From positions 1 to 55,986 of the forward strand of contig MBFK01000068.1 of the NCBI GenBank assembly GCA_001704765.1: DNA of 55,986 nt, written 5' to 3'. The notes under the pieces are model-generated. The model was given only the letters and a program-made list of their open reading frames with translations. It ran no database searches and was not told where the DNA came from. Shown here piece after piece: positions 45,572 to 55,585 of this stretch. Each line of letters starts with the position of its first letter. Position 1 is the first letter of the stretch. The position numbers were made by a program, and so were the translations under genes. The stretch comes from Sinorhizobium shofinae (lineage in GTDB: Bacteria > Pseudomonadota > Alphaproteobacteria > Rhizobiales > Rhizobiaceae).

Positions 45572-45785
45572 ACAGACGTGTCACGAGTGCTAAAAAAGAA
45601 CTGCCGAACATTGTCCGCGAAGCTAAGCTATCCAGGTGGCGGTTCACGTGGAATGCTCCGCTCGCCAGCATGATGCTTCTGATTCCTCTGGCCGAGGCAA
45701 CGATGGTTTTCATGCAGCTCGGTCACCATAGGAGGCCGCAGTAAGGCACCAGCGACCGAGTTCCCGAGCTTTGCTAGCCTTGCCC

Positions 45786-46340
45786 CCCTCATTTTATATC
45801 TGGGCAAACGCTTGCTGCACGCGACAGCGAAGAACTCGAAAAACCGCATGGAACTGCTCGATGTAAAGGACAACCCATCTGAGCATGGGATGCCTGGATC
45901 GATTCTCGCAGCCGACGTGACCCGCCGTCCACGAGGCAGTCTCGTTTTCCCGAGATCTCAGTCGAATGAAGCAGGGACGGCCGCCACCTGATAGACGCGG
46001 CCGCCGGCGTATTCGCCTTGCGTATTCTCGCGGATGCAGAGAAAGTCGAAATCTTCAGCGCGAAGGGGGGCCTCGACGCCCGGTAGCAGACGATGCGGGC
46101 GGATATCGGCATATTTGCACGAAGACCTTGCGGATCGAGAGCAGGAGGCCATGCAGCCATACCGAATCGGGAAACTCCGCCGGCCAAGCCGACCGCCGAG
46201 CAGGATAGCATCGAAGGAACGCAGCGTTTCGATGCTCCGCCGGCATCATTGGGAAGGTCGTGCCCGTCAGCTTGACATCGCCGGCCTATTCGAGGACCGT
46301 CCAGGCTGCCTCGGCAACTGCGGTGCCAATGTCGTCTGTG
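45786..46340 (-). pseudogene. truncated, frameshifted tartrate/isopropylmalate-type dehydrogenase
   Basis: From about 46340 on the minus strand: DDIGTAVAEAAWTVLE followed by a stop, then in other frames ANIRPHRLLPGVEAPLRAED-like sequence (RPHRLLPGVEAPL, DFDFLCIRENTQGEYAG, GGRVYQ) and finally SMRFFEF-ACSKRLPR near 45790. These match successive parts of the dehydrogenase at 31665. The C-terminal 40 percent is absent. The rest of the 906-base gap 45528-46433 has no recognised gene. Confidence 0.7.
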
Positions 46341-46433
46341 AACGAGCGCGATCGAATACGTCTTTATAGATGGCGCGTCAGGCGGAGTTCGTGAAAGGAG
46401 GCGCCGCAATCAACGCCGCACCCCCAGAAGGTT

Positions 46434-47816
46434 TCAGTTCAGCTTTTCGGCGGCCCACTGAGCGGTATCGTCGAGCGCCATGCGAAGACGGTTTACCGTC
46501 TCGTTCACCTGCTCCTCGTTGATGATGAGCGGTGGGCAGAGGGCGATCACATCGCCGATAGCGCGGACGATCAGGCCATGCTCATGGCCGGCGGCGAATG
46601 CGCGAGCCCCCGCCTTGCCGGCGGCTGCGAAGGGGCGGCGCGTTTCCTTGTCCGCCACCAGCTCGACGCCGGCGATGAGGCCTACGCCACGCACTTCGCC
46701 GACCAGCGGGTGATGCGCGAGTTCCGCCAGGCGCGCCTGGAGGATGCTGCCCATGCGGGCGGCGTTGCCGATGAGGTCGCGCTCTTCGATGATCTTGAGG
46801 TTTTCAAGACCGACGGCGGTAGCGACCGGATGGCCTGAGGCGGTGAAACCATGGCCGAAAGTGCCGATCTTTGCCGTGTTGTCTGCAATGGCGTTGTAGA
46901 CCGCCTCGGCAATGACGACGGCTGCAAGCGGCATGTAGGACGAGGTCAGCTGCTTGGACATGACGATGATGTCAGGCGTAAAGCCGTAGTGTTCGCAGCC
47001 AAAGGTGGTGCCTAGACGACCGAAGCCGCAGATTACCTCGTCGGCGACGAGGAGGATGTCGTACTTGCGGCAGAGCGCTTCAATGCCCTTCCAGTAGCCG
47101 GTCGGCGGCGGCATGACGCCGCCCGCGGCCATCAGCGGCTCGCCGATGAACGCGGCGATGGTTTCGGGACCTTCCTCGAGGATGACGGCTTCGGCCTCAG
47201 CGATCAGGCGATCGGTGAACTGCGCCTCGGTCTCCCCCTGCAGGCCGAAGCGATAGTAATGCGGGCAGGTCAGGTGGCGGACCGGGATGGCCGGCAGGTC
47301 GAAATCGCGGTGGTTGTTCGGCAGCCCCGTTAGGCTGCCCGAGGCGACGGTGATGCCGTGATAGGCGCGAGTGCGGGCGAGGAACTTCTTCTTCTTCGGG
47401 CGGCCGAGCGCATTGTTCATGTACCACACCATCTTGATCATGGTGTCGTTGGCCTCAGAACCGGAGCTGGTGAAGAAGACGCGGGTGAGCGGCTCCGGCG
47501 TCATCTCGACGATCTTCTCCGACAGGCGGATGGAGGGCTCGTGCGACTTGTGGCTGAAAGTGTGGTAGTAGGGCAGCTTGGCCATCTGCTCGGCCGCGAC
47601 CTTCACGAGGCGCGGCTCGTCGAAACCGATGGCGACCGACCACAGGCCCGCCAAGCCCTCGATATATTCCTTGCCGGCGTCGTCGTAGATGTAGATGCCC
47701 TTGCCATGCTCGACGACCAGCGGGCCCTGGCGCTCGTGGGCGCGGGCATCCGTGTAAGGATGCAGGGTCGTCGTAGTGTCCACGTGGGCCAGGGAATTGG
47801 AGAGCTTGCCGCTCAT
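46434..47816 (-). CDS. class III PLP aminotransferase
   Basis: A 460-residue aminotransferase with AAGGAG upstream of the ATG. The PLP Asp is D259 in ADEVICGFGRLG and the lysine K288 in VMSKQLTSSY, at the same positions as in the paralog at 8507. The LAGLWSVAIGF N-terminal segment fits the omega-amino acid/beta-alanine/aspartate-family transaminases. It stands alone, divergent from a GntR gene, with GTGTTATRAC sites between them that also occur at the aap promoter. Uptake by Aap and transamination by this enzyme are therefore probably switched together. Confidence 0.9.
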   Translation of the reverse strand: MSGKLSNSLAHVDTTTTLHPYTDARAHERQGPLVVEHGKGIYIYDDAGKEYIEGLAGLWSVAIGFDEPRLVKVAAEQMAKLPYYHTFSHKSHEPSIRLSEKIVEMTPEPLTRVFFTSSGSEANDTMIKMVWYMNNALGRPKKKKFLARTRAYHGITVASGSLTGLPNNHRDFDLPAIPVRHLTCPHYYRFGLQGETEAQFTDRLIAEAEAVILEEGPETIAAFIGEPLMAAGGVMPPPTGYWKGIEALCRKYDILLVADEVICGFGRLGTTFGCEHYGFTPDIIVMSKQLTSSYMPLAAVVIAEAVYNAIADNTAKIGTFGHGFTASGHPVATAVGLENLKIIEERDLIGNAARMGSILQARLAELAHHPLVGEVRGVGLIAGVELVADKETRRPFAAAGKAGARAFAAGHEHGLIVRAIGDVIALCPPLIINEEQVNETVNRLRMALDDTAQWAAEKLN

Positions 47817-47891
47817 GTCTGCTTTCTCCTTTCGGCCTTTCCGTCACTGGGCGGCCCCGAAACGGCGCCTCTCAATGAAAGATTTGAAATC

Positions 47892-47970
47892 TGTCTAGTG
47901 TTATAACGAAACCTAAATGCCCGGCCACGATTTTTCTGTCAAGGTAATTGTTTGGTGTTATGACGAACGT
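47892..47970. promoter_or_regulatory. operator candidates between aminotransferase and gntR
   Basis: GTGTTATAACGAAAC at 47898-47912 and GTGTTATGACGAACG at 47955-47969 are repeats 57 bases apart, each centred on the palindrome GTTATAAC or its variant. A TTGACA (minus strand, 47937-47942) stands between them, directed at the aminotransferase. The arrangement suits one GntR dimer at each site controlling both divergent genes. Confidence 0.55.
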
Positions 47971-47997
47971 CAAACCGAATTCTCAGGAGAGCCGTCA

Positions 47998-48672
47998 TTG
48001 ACAAGTCAAAAATTCTCTAACGCCGATCCGCACCTGCCGGACCTGTCACCCGTATCCCGGGATATGCTGCATGAACAAATTTATGAAATGCTGAAACGAA
48101 ACCTAATGATGGGGCGCTTCAAACCCGGACAAAAGCTCCCGTTGCGCGGTTTGGCGAAAAGCCTCGGTACAAGTTTGATGCCCGTTCGCGACGCACTTCA
48201 AAGACTAGAAAGCGTCGGCAGCGTGGTTTCGACACCGAACAGAACAATGATGGTTCCGGTCTTCAGCCGCAAGCAGATGCAGGACATATGCACCTTGCGC
48301 ACAGTTCTAGAGAGTACTGCAGTTGAGCGCGCTGCAACATTACGCACAAAGGAGCAATTGGAGAACCTTGGTCTTCATGTCGCGGACATCTGCCGATCCG
48401 CGGAAACTGACGACATCGACCTCTTTCTTGAAGCCAACTATCACTTTCATATGCTGATTGCCGAGATGAGCCGACTCTCCTTTATTGGACAACTTCTGGA
48501 GCCGCTCTGGATGCATGTGGGCCCCTCAATCCGAAGTTCAGTTCCGAACAAGGCACTGTTCCAGAGTTCGGCACGAAATCATCAAAATGTATTTGACGCT
48601 ATTGCCAGACGAGATCCGAAAGCAGCGATCGCCGCCATTCAAACCGATATAACAGAGGGCTATAATTTCTAA
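47998..48672 (+). CDS. GntR-family (FCD type) transcriptional regulator
   Basis: A 224-residue regulator if it starts at the TTG at 47998, which has AGGAGA upstream; the first in-frame ATG at 47917 lacks a ribosome site and would run through the operator repeats. Winged HTH around YEMLKRNLMMGRFKPGQKLP and LGTSLMPVRDALQRLESVGS; FCD domain with YHFHMLIAEMSRLSF and LWMHVGPSIRS. Paralog of the GntR protein inside the aap operon. Divergent from the aminotransferase, so likely its regulator. Confidence 0.88.
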   Translation: MTSQKFSNADPHLPDLSPVSRDMLHEQIYEMLKRNLMMGRFKPGQKLPLRGLAKSLGTSLMPVRDALQRLESVGSVVSTPNRTMMVPVFSRKQMQDICTLRTVLESTAVERAATLRTKEQLENLGLHVADICRSAETDDIDLFLEANYHFHMLIAEMSRLSFIGQLLEPLWMHVGPSIRSSVPNKALFQSSARNHQNVFDAIARRDPKAAIAAIQTDITEGYNF

Positions 48673-49680
48673 CCTGTCTGAAACGAGGGGGAGCAACTCG
48701 TGGGTCTTAGCAAAAAATTTAGTTTATTCCTGCTCGACCAGATTCGCAGGCGCGGCGGTCAATCGGGTCGTTTCGGAAGCCAGCGAGCAGCGTGAGGGGG
48801 TTCAGCTTCGTTCACCCTTATCGTTATTTAGCGCCTGTGGCGATGTCGCGCGCGTGACGCATTCGGTCTCCCTTCAGTCGGCGATGGCGCGTGGGCCGGT
48901 GTGCAACTGCATCGTTCCCTTGTGTGGCCGGAGAGCTGATGCGCCAGAGGCGGAAATGGCGAATGTCCGCTTGGTCCGCACCGCGGTCATTCATGCGCAT
49001 CGTATTGAGCGACCGCTCTCCTGCCCATGCGAGTAGCATTGGAGCCGAGTGGGCGGTCCTCGCATACAATCCCGACGTTCCGGTACTTTGTCTGGATGGC
49101 CTGGTTCCACCCTGCCCGGCCGGATGGGAACCGGAAAGATCGATCCAAAGCCGCGCTCTCCGATGGCGGCGGCGATCTCTGGTACTGGGCCTCGGTGATT
49201 TGGTGCACCGGCTTCAAAGCTAATTTCCGATGGGGTGCACCTCAACGGTGCGCTCGACGCAGTCGGCCGACCGGTCCACAGAGACGGGGCTTGAGAAGAT
49301 CTCCGAAACCCACGTTTCAAGCATTTCGGCGCCAGCCGGTCGAGCACGCCAAGACCGATCATGGCAACTAATTCTCGTCATGAAGTGCCCAAGGTAACTG
49401 AAACGGCCGCGTTCTTACAATAAACTGGCAATCGACGCAGATCAGACTGGGCACAGCATTTCCGATGCTTTCACTCCCGCTCCGGGAATTTAGCTTCGCG
49501 CGGGCTAATCGTGAACCCGGAGGAGCCTTCAGGAAAGGCGGTGGTGGTCGACCAATTGCTGCTCGTGGGACTGAATTGACGAGGACTGATCAGGGCCACG
49601 GGTGTAAGCTGTATATCCTCGACTCGTGGGAAAGCGCCTCAGAACAAGCCGAATTCGACCATGTCAGAGGATGCTAGGTC
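48673..49680. other. 1-kb intergenic region with a possible flavin monooxygenase remnant
   Basis: No intact gene is visible. Near 49140-49275 on the plus strand the translation gives ASVIWCTGFKANF and, after a frame change, LDAVGRPVHRDGA. These resemble consecutive parts of the C-terminal half of flavin-containing monooxygenases. The sequence GGATGGGAACCGGAAAGATC (49123-49142) nearly repeats bases around 26687-26704, within the GNAT remnant. Reads as debris from deletions. Confidence 0.4.
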
Positions 49681-52600
49681 ATGCCCGACATCGGAGACTG
49701 GCTCGCCAGCATCAGGCTTGAGCGGTATCGCCAAACCTTCTTAAAGAACGGCATCGATCTCGATGTCGTCGACGATCTCACCGATGCCGACCTCAAGGAA
49801 CTCGGACTGTCCCTTGGCGACCGCAAGCGTTTTCTCAGGGCGGCCGTGACCCTGGCTCAGCAGTCGCCGCCGCCCACGGCGGCACTACGTCCCTCCGTGT
49901 CACCGATCCACAGCGAGGCGGAACGGCGACAGCTTACGGTGATGTTCTGCGATCTCGTTGGATCGACGGCGCTCTCCGCCCGCCTCGATCCAGAAGATCT
50001 ACGGCGGTCGATCGTTGCGTACCGTGCTTGCGCCACCGAGATCGTCGGCCGGTACGACGGTTTTGTTGCCAAGTATATGGGCGACGGCGTCCTCGTATAC
50101 TTCGGCTATCCGCAGGCTCACGAGGAAGATGCCGAGCGGGCCGTGAGGGCCGGCCTCGCGGTCGTTGAGGCCGTCGACCGGCTGGATGCGGCAGGCGAAC
50201 ACCTGGCTGTTCGGATCGGAATCGCCACTGGCCTGGTCGTGGTGGGCGACATCATCGGCACCGGCGAGGCCGAGGAATGCAGCGTCGTAGGTGAAACGCC
50301 GAACCTGGCGGCCCGCCTACAGGAGTTGGCCGGATCCGGCACAGTGGTCATTGCCGAATCGACGCGCGCACTGCTGCGGGGCCAGTTCAAGCTCGAAAGC
50401 ATCGGACTGCGGCCGATCAAAGGTTTTTCCGGGGCGGCTGAAGCGTTTCGGGTGCTCGGCGAAGTGCATAGCGACGACCGCTTCGAGGCCGGTCACGCGA
50501 CCGTGCTGCCGTTGGTCGGCCGTGACCCGGAACTCGCATTGTTGGTCGATCGCTGGACTCAGGCCAAGGCCAACGAAGGTCAGGTCGTCCTGCTCGAGGG
50601 TGAGGCCGGAATCGGCAAGTCGCGTCTCGCCCTGGCCCTTCGCGAGCGTCTCTTTCGAGAACCACACAGGTTGCGCCGCTACTTCGCGTCTCCATACCAC
50701 GTCAACAGCGCGCTTCGTCCGGTGATTGCCCAGCTTGAACAGGAAGCGGGATTTGAACGCGAGGATTCATCGGTCGTGAAGCTCGCCAAACTCCAGGTGC
50801 TGATCGCGAAACAGGTGGGTGAGGTGAGCGAAGCGCTCCCATTATTAGCCGAGCTTCTCGGAATTCCAGGCACCGGCCGCTGTCCAATACTGGATCTTGC
50901 GCCCCAACAGCGTAAGAACCGAACCTTCGACGTGCTCATCGCCCAGCTTGCCAGCCTGGCTGCGAAGCAGCCGGTGCTCCTGGTGCTTGAGGACGCTCAC
51001 TGGCTGGACGCGAGTAGCCTTGAGCTGTTCGGCTTGTTCGTGAACCGCATCCGGCAGCTCCCGGTGCTGCTGGTCATTACCCACAGGCCCGAGTTCGTCC
51101 CGCCTTGGCGTAGTTACCGGCACGTGACAAAGGTGGTTCTGAATCGTCTCGACCGGGTGCACGCTCAATCGCTGGTCGAACGGCTGACCGGCGGAAAGGC
51201 ACTGCCTGCCGGAGTGCTCGATTACATCTTGGCCAACACCGATGGCGTACCGCTATACCTTGAGGAGTTGACCAAAACCATGCTCGAATCTGGTCTCCTG
51301 GGAGTGGCCGGCGATCAGTTTGGACTAGCTCCACATATACCGCCGCTGGCGATCCCGGTAACGCTATGCGACTCGCTGATGGCCCGCCTCGACCGCCTCG
51401 GCAGGGCCAAGGTGGTGGCCCAGATCGGCGCCTGCATTGGGCGCGAGTTCTCCTATGAGCTGATTGCGGCGTTAGCAGTGCTCGATGAGCATGAGCTGCA
51501 GAGGAGGCTTGATCAACTGGTTGCTACTGAGCTGGTTTTTCGGCGCGGAAGTCCCCCTAACGCGATCTACAGCTTCAAGCACGCGCTCGTCCGAGATACC
51601 GCATATCAGTCACTCCTCAAGAGCCGCCGCCGGGAACTACATCGCCGTATTGCGCAGGTCTTCGAAGAACTCGCCCCACATGTCGTGTCCGCTCAGCCGG
51701 AGCTCCTGGCCCATCATCTGACGGAGGCAGGAGAGCTGCCGCAAGCGGTCGTGTTCTGGCACCGGGCCGCCGAGCACGCAAACGAGCGGGCGGCGAATGC
51801 CGAGGCCGTCGGCCATTTGGCCAAGGCACTCGACCTGATCACCCAGATGCCCAAGAATCCGGAGCGCCTCGAGCTTGAGCTGACGTTGTTGATCACCATG
51901 GGACGAGTGCTTACCGCCGCAAAGGGCTATGGCCACCCGGAGGTCGAGCGCGTCTACAACCGTGCTCTCAACCTGGCGGGGCGGATCCAGGAAACGCCCA
52001 GGCTGTTCCCGGTGCTCCTCGGTCTCACCATTCATCACGCGGTGCGGTCCGAGCTTTCCGCGGCGCGGGACCTTGGCGGACGGCTTCTGAGGTTGGCGCA
52101 GCAGATCTCGGATCCTGTGCTCGTGGTGGAAGCGTCCTATGCTTTGGGCATTACCTGTTCTTGGCGCGGCGAATTCGCCTCGGCATGGAAGCACTTCGAG
52201 CACGGGATCAGCCAGTACGATATCGCCCAGCACCGGGCCCATCTAGCGCTCTATGGACAGGATGGAGGACCGATCTGCCTGTGCCGTGGCGGCATGGCGC
52301 TGTGGTATCTCGGTTACGATGACCGGGCGCTGGAGCTGATGGACGAGGCGCTCGCCATGACCGCGAGCCTCGGGCATTTGTTCAGCCGTGCCTATGTACT
52401 GACATGGGCGGCGATCTTGCACGTGCATCGACGCGACATCGACAAGGCGGAAGAGGGGGCGGAGTTGGCGTTGGCGTTCGCGGCCGAACACGAATTTCCA
52501 TTCTGGCACACCCAGGGAGTTTTCCTACAGGGGTGGGTGCTGGCGGAGCGGGGTCTGATCGCGGAAGGCATCGAGCGGTTGCGAGACGGGTTGGCTGGGA

Positions 52601-53049
52601 TGCAGGCGATCGGGTCAGGAATGACGGCGCCTTGGGCGATGGGCCTACTCGCGGAGGCGCATGGAAAGGCTGATGGTTTTGCCGAGGGTAGCACCTTGAT
52701 TGACGAGGCGCTTACCATTGTCGCGCGCACCGGCAACCGCTGGTGCGAGGCGGAGCTGCATCGGCTCAAGGGCGAACTCATATCATCGAGCTCAGAGTGC
52801 GATCCTGCCGAAATCGAGGCGTGCTTCCGCCGTGCGCTCGACGTCGCCCGCATGCAGGATGCGAAGATGTGGGAACTGCGCTCGGCGGTGAGTTTGGCCC
52901 GGCTTTGGCGAACACAGGGTCTTAGAGCGCGGGCCTGCGAGCTGCTCATGCCGCTCCTCGGCTGTCTCTCTAACGGCCACGGGACGCTCGATCTTCAAGA
53001 TGCTCAAGCGGTCCTTGAGAGCTGCGGAGGTAATAAATTGAGCACCTGA
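49681..53049 (+). CDS. SAM domain / class III adenylate cyclase / AAA ATPase / TPR signalling protein
   Basis: A 1122-residue multidomain protein. Residues about 1-60 form a SAM domain (IGDWLASIRLERYRQTFLKN). Residues about 80-250 are a class III nucleotide cyclase: metal Asp in FCDLVGSTA and GDGVLVYFG, transition-state Asn/Arg in TPNLAARLQ, so it should be active. Residues about 275-600 form a signalling-type ATPase with Walker A LEGEAGIGKSRL and Walker B VLLVLEDAHWLD. The rest is helical, TPR-like repeats. No membrane segment. This architecture is frequent in rhizobia, likely making cAMP in response to protein partners. It has no visible link with the catabolic genes. Confidence 0.9.
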   Translation: MPDIGDWLASIRLERYRQTFLKNGIDLDVVDDLTDADLKELGLSLGDRKRFLRAAVTLAQQSPPPTAALRPSVSPIHSEAERRQLTVMFCDLVGSTALSARLDPEDLRRSIVAYRACATEIVGRYDGFVAKYMGDGVLVYFGYPQAHEEDAERAVRAGLAVVEAVDRLDAAGEHLAVRIGIATGLVVVGDIIGTGEAEECSVVGETPNLAARLQELAGSGTVVIAESTRALLRGQFKLESIGLRPIKGFSGAAEAFRVLGEVHSDDRFEAGHATVLPLVGRDPELALLVDRWTQAKANEGQVVLLEGEAGIGKSRLALALRERLFREPHRLRRYFASPYHVNSALRPVIAQLEQEAGFEREDSSVVKLAKLQVLIAKQVGEVSEALPLLAELLGIPGTGRCPILDLAPQQRKNRTFDVLIAQLASLAAKQPVLLVLEDAHWLDASSLELFGLFVNRIRQLPVLLVITHRPEFVPPWRSYRHVTKVVLNRLDRVHAQSLVERLTGGKALPAGVLDYILANTDGVPLYLEELTKTMLESGLLGVAGDQFGLAPHIPPLAIPVTLCDSLMARLDRLGRAKVVAQIGACIGREFSYELIAALAVLDEHELQRRLDQLVATELVFRRGSPPNAIYSFKHALVRDTAYQSLLKSRRRELHRRIAQVFEELAPHVVSAQPELLAHHLTEAGELPQAVVFWHRAAEHANERAANAEAVGHLAKALDLITQMPKNPERLELELTLLITMGRVLTAAKGYGHPEVERVYNRALNLAGRIQETPRLFPVLLGLTIHHAVRSELSAARDLGGRLLRLAQQISDPVLVVEASYALGITCSWRGEFASAWKHFEHGISQYDIAQHRAHLALYGQDGGPICLCRGGMALWYLGYDDRALELMDEALAMTASLGHLFSRAYVLTWAAILHVHRRDIDKAEEGAELALAFAAEHEFPFWHTQGVFLQGWVLAERGLIAEGIERLRDGLAGMQAIGSGMTAPWAMGLLAEAHGKADGFAEGSTLIDEALTIVARTGNRWCEAELHRLKGELISSSSECDPAEIEACFRRALDVARMQDAKMWELRSAVSLARLWRTQGLRARACELLMPLLGCLSNGHGTLDLQDAQAVLESCGGNKLST

Positions 53050-53139
53050 ACACTTGCTCCGCTGCAACAGCTTTGTCGTAACTCCCGATGGAGCGATGAT
53101 TCTGACTCCGACATTTGTTGTTGCGATGTCGCAGTATAC

Positions 53140-54401
53140 TGTGACAAAGACATTGTCGTCGTCTCTTCCGGCGGTGATCCGAAGATTGCGATTACCATCG
53201 TCGACATCGCTCATCGCCTCGATGGCGTTGGTGATCAAGTTGAGCATCACTTGCTGCAACTGTACGCGGTCTCCTCGGACGGTCGGCAAGCCCTCCGAGA
53301 GTTGACCTGTAAGGAGACACCGTTCTTCAGGGCTTTGCCGCGGCTAAAGGCAACAATCTCGCTGAGCGCCTCGGTGATGTCCAGGTTCTCAAGCGACGGC
53401 GGTGCGTTCTTGAACAGGGAGCGTATCCGATCAATGACATTGCCGGCTCGCGTGCCGTCCTTCACAACGTCGTCGAGTGCCTCTCTCACCTCCGCAAGAT
53501 CGGGCGGGTCCCTTCTCAGCCAGCGAAGAGCAGCCTGCGCGTTGGCGAGTGCAGCGGCGATCGGCTGATTAACCTCGTGCGCGATTGAGGCGGAGAGTTC
53601 CACGAGGCTTGCGACCTGCGATGCACGCGCCAGCCTGTCGTTCGCGGCCTGGAGGGCCGCCTCGGCCCGCCTCCGATCATCAATGTCGACCAGCAAGTGG
53701 AACCAGCGGAGGATGTTGCCTTGCTGATCCCGTAGAGGCAGGCCCAGGACGTTGTACCAGCGGTAGACGCCGTCAGCGCGACGGTGGCGGATCTCGATGT
53801 TGTACGAATTGCCCTGCTGGTGTGCCTCGAGATGAGCGGCGATCGTCCGGTCGAGATCGTCCGGATGGACGACCTCGGAGGCCTTCCAGCCTTTCAGCTC
53901 CTCGAATGTCTTGCCGAAATAGTCGAGGGTCAGTTGATTAAGGCCTTCGACCTCGCCTGATGGCGTCGTGACGGCGACCGGAATTGGGATGCTGTCGACG
54001 ATCAACTGAAAGTCGAGCTCACGTCGCCGCAAGGTCTCCTCGGCTCGCCGAAAATCATCGACATCGGTGACCGTTCCGCACCATTTGATGATCCGTCCGG
54101 CATCGTCGAACATCGGACTGCATTGCACGCGAACCCAGCGATACTGCCCGTCGAAGCGCCGTACGCGCGCATCGATCTCGCCGGGCTGGCCGGAGGCCAG
54201 AATCGACCGCCAGCGTTCGAGCAGTGTGGGCAGGTCGTCCGGGTTGACCGCGGCCTGCCATTCCGAGCCATCGGCTTCGTCCAGACTGAGGCCGGTGTAT
54301 TCAGACCAGCGTCGATTGATAAGCTCGAGCTGCCCGTCCGGCAGTGCGATCCACACCATGGTCGGGAGTGCGTCCAAAACGCGCCTGAGATCGAACTCCA
54401 T
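53140..54401 (-). pseudogene. PAS-PAS sensor histidine kinase, frameshifted and lacking the ATPase end
   Basis: Two PAS/PAC domains (about residues 5-125 and 130-245, with GQYRWVRVQCSPMFDDAG and GVYRWYNVLGLPLRDQQG) are followed by a HisKA domain with the phospho-acceptor in SASIAHEVNQPIAAALANAQ. The frame is lost near 53305: the reading ends in a tail after KNGVSLQV. The N-box, GDRVQLQQVMLNLITNAIEA, lies in the next frame. Sequence then degrades after DDNVFVTV near 53140, so the G-boxes of the ATP-binding domain are missing. It could not autophosphorylate. It converges with the cyclase gene, whose end it nearly meets. Confidence 0.8.
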
Positions 54402-54550
54402 TGCCGTCCTTTCCCCTCGAAGAGTATTGATTAGAGATTGCTTACGATGTCATTCGATCTCTGTACAGGCCGATGAGACTGGCGCCGTGTACGCCATTCG
54501 AAAAACCCCTTATGATAAACCGCCGCCCGAGAGCTTCCGGAGGATCCCAA

Positions 54551-55147
54551 ATGATCCGGCTTGAGCCACCGCTACGAGTTGCGACCGAAACAGATGCAAG
54601 GGCGCTGGCGGATCTCGTCAACTTTGCCGGCGAGGGTTTGCCCCTGTACATTTGGGAGGGACTTGCAAAGGACGGTCAGGATCCTTGGGAGGTTGGTCGC
54701 GCTCGGCAAATAGAAAAGGTGCGCGAAGGCCAGATCGTGGTTGTGGACTTTGGAGACGGCGCCGTAGCAAGTCTGACTGGCTACTCAATCGGCTCTGAGC
54801 CGAGGCCAATTGGCGATGACTTCCCCGCCCTGTTTCGGCCGCTTCAAGAACTGGAAAACAGGGCGCTCGAAAGCTGGTATGTCAATGTGCTGGCCTGCTA
54901 TCCCGAATACCGAGGGCAAGGACTTGGCTCGAGGCTACTCAGTCTTGCAGAACAAATAGCGCGGGAAGAGGCGCTTCGTCGGATGAGTGTCATCGTCGCC
55001 AACAACAACGCGGGTGCAAGACGACTGTATGAGCGGCATGGGTACGAAGTTGCTGCAACATTGCCCTGCGTGAAGGACGGCTGGGAGACCGATACAGAGC
55101 ACTGGATGCTCCTGATTAAATCGCTCCGTCGAGTGGAAGGCCGCTAA
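54551..55147 (+). CDS. GNAT-family N-acetyltransferase
   Basis: A 198-residue GNAT protein from ATG 54551 (GGAGG eight bases upstream; the frame opens at 54473). The acetyl-CoA loop is VLACYPEYRGQGLGSRLLSL (about 119-138), followed by VIVANNNAGARRLYERHGYE. Many rhizobial relatives are annotated only as acetyltransferases. It is divergent from the broken histidine kinase. No obvious metabolic link to neighbours. Confidence 0.88.
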   Translation: MIRLEPPLRVATETDARALADLVNFAGEGLPLYIWEGLAKDGQDPWEVGRARQIEKVREGQIVVVDFGDGAVASLTGYSIGSEPRPIGDDFPALFRPLQELENRALESWYVNVLACYPEYRGQGLGSRLLSLAEQIAREEALRRMSVIVANNNAGARRLYERHGYEVAATLPCVKDGWETDTEHWMLLIKSLRRVEGR

Positions 55148-55370
55148 GTCTGCATTTGAGACGTTCATCGCCATCGCACGGAACTCCCGCTCTCCACCCA
55201 ACATCGCCGATCGCCGTACAATGCAGAGTGGTCCGCTTCGGGGGGCCAATCGAGACATGCCCGGTCGAAACGAGCCGTACTCCAGCAGCCTCCGGCGGTG
55301 AAAGCCGGAACATATCCTCATTATTTTGGCGAATGCGACAGCGCTAACGCTCTTTGGCATCTTCTCGTTT

Positions 55371-55480
55371 CTTGAGATCGACTGCCTGGACTTCCATGAT
55401 TTGCGACACGAGGGGATCAGCGGGCTTGCCGAAATGGGCTGGTCGATTCCCCACATGGCCGCCGCCGTTTCCGGCCAATC
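55371..55480 (+). pseudogene. C-terminal fragment of a tyrosine recombinase
   Basis: The translation includes LDFHDLRHEGISGLAEMGW followed by SIPHMAAAVSG, the box II HxLR region of phage-type integrases with the expected downstream helix. The catalytic Tyr segment is not recognisable after it, and the upstream catalytic domain is absent. 55148-55370 holds no identified gene. Confidence 0.6.
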
Positions 55481-55585
55481 AGGCTTTAGCCCTACTCGCA
55501 ACCGCGCTTCAAGTGGGGCAAGCTCCGCGACTACGTCAGGGCCAATCCCGCCGCCGAGATACCGCCGATTCTAAGACCGAAAAGC

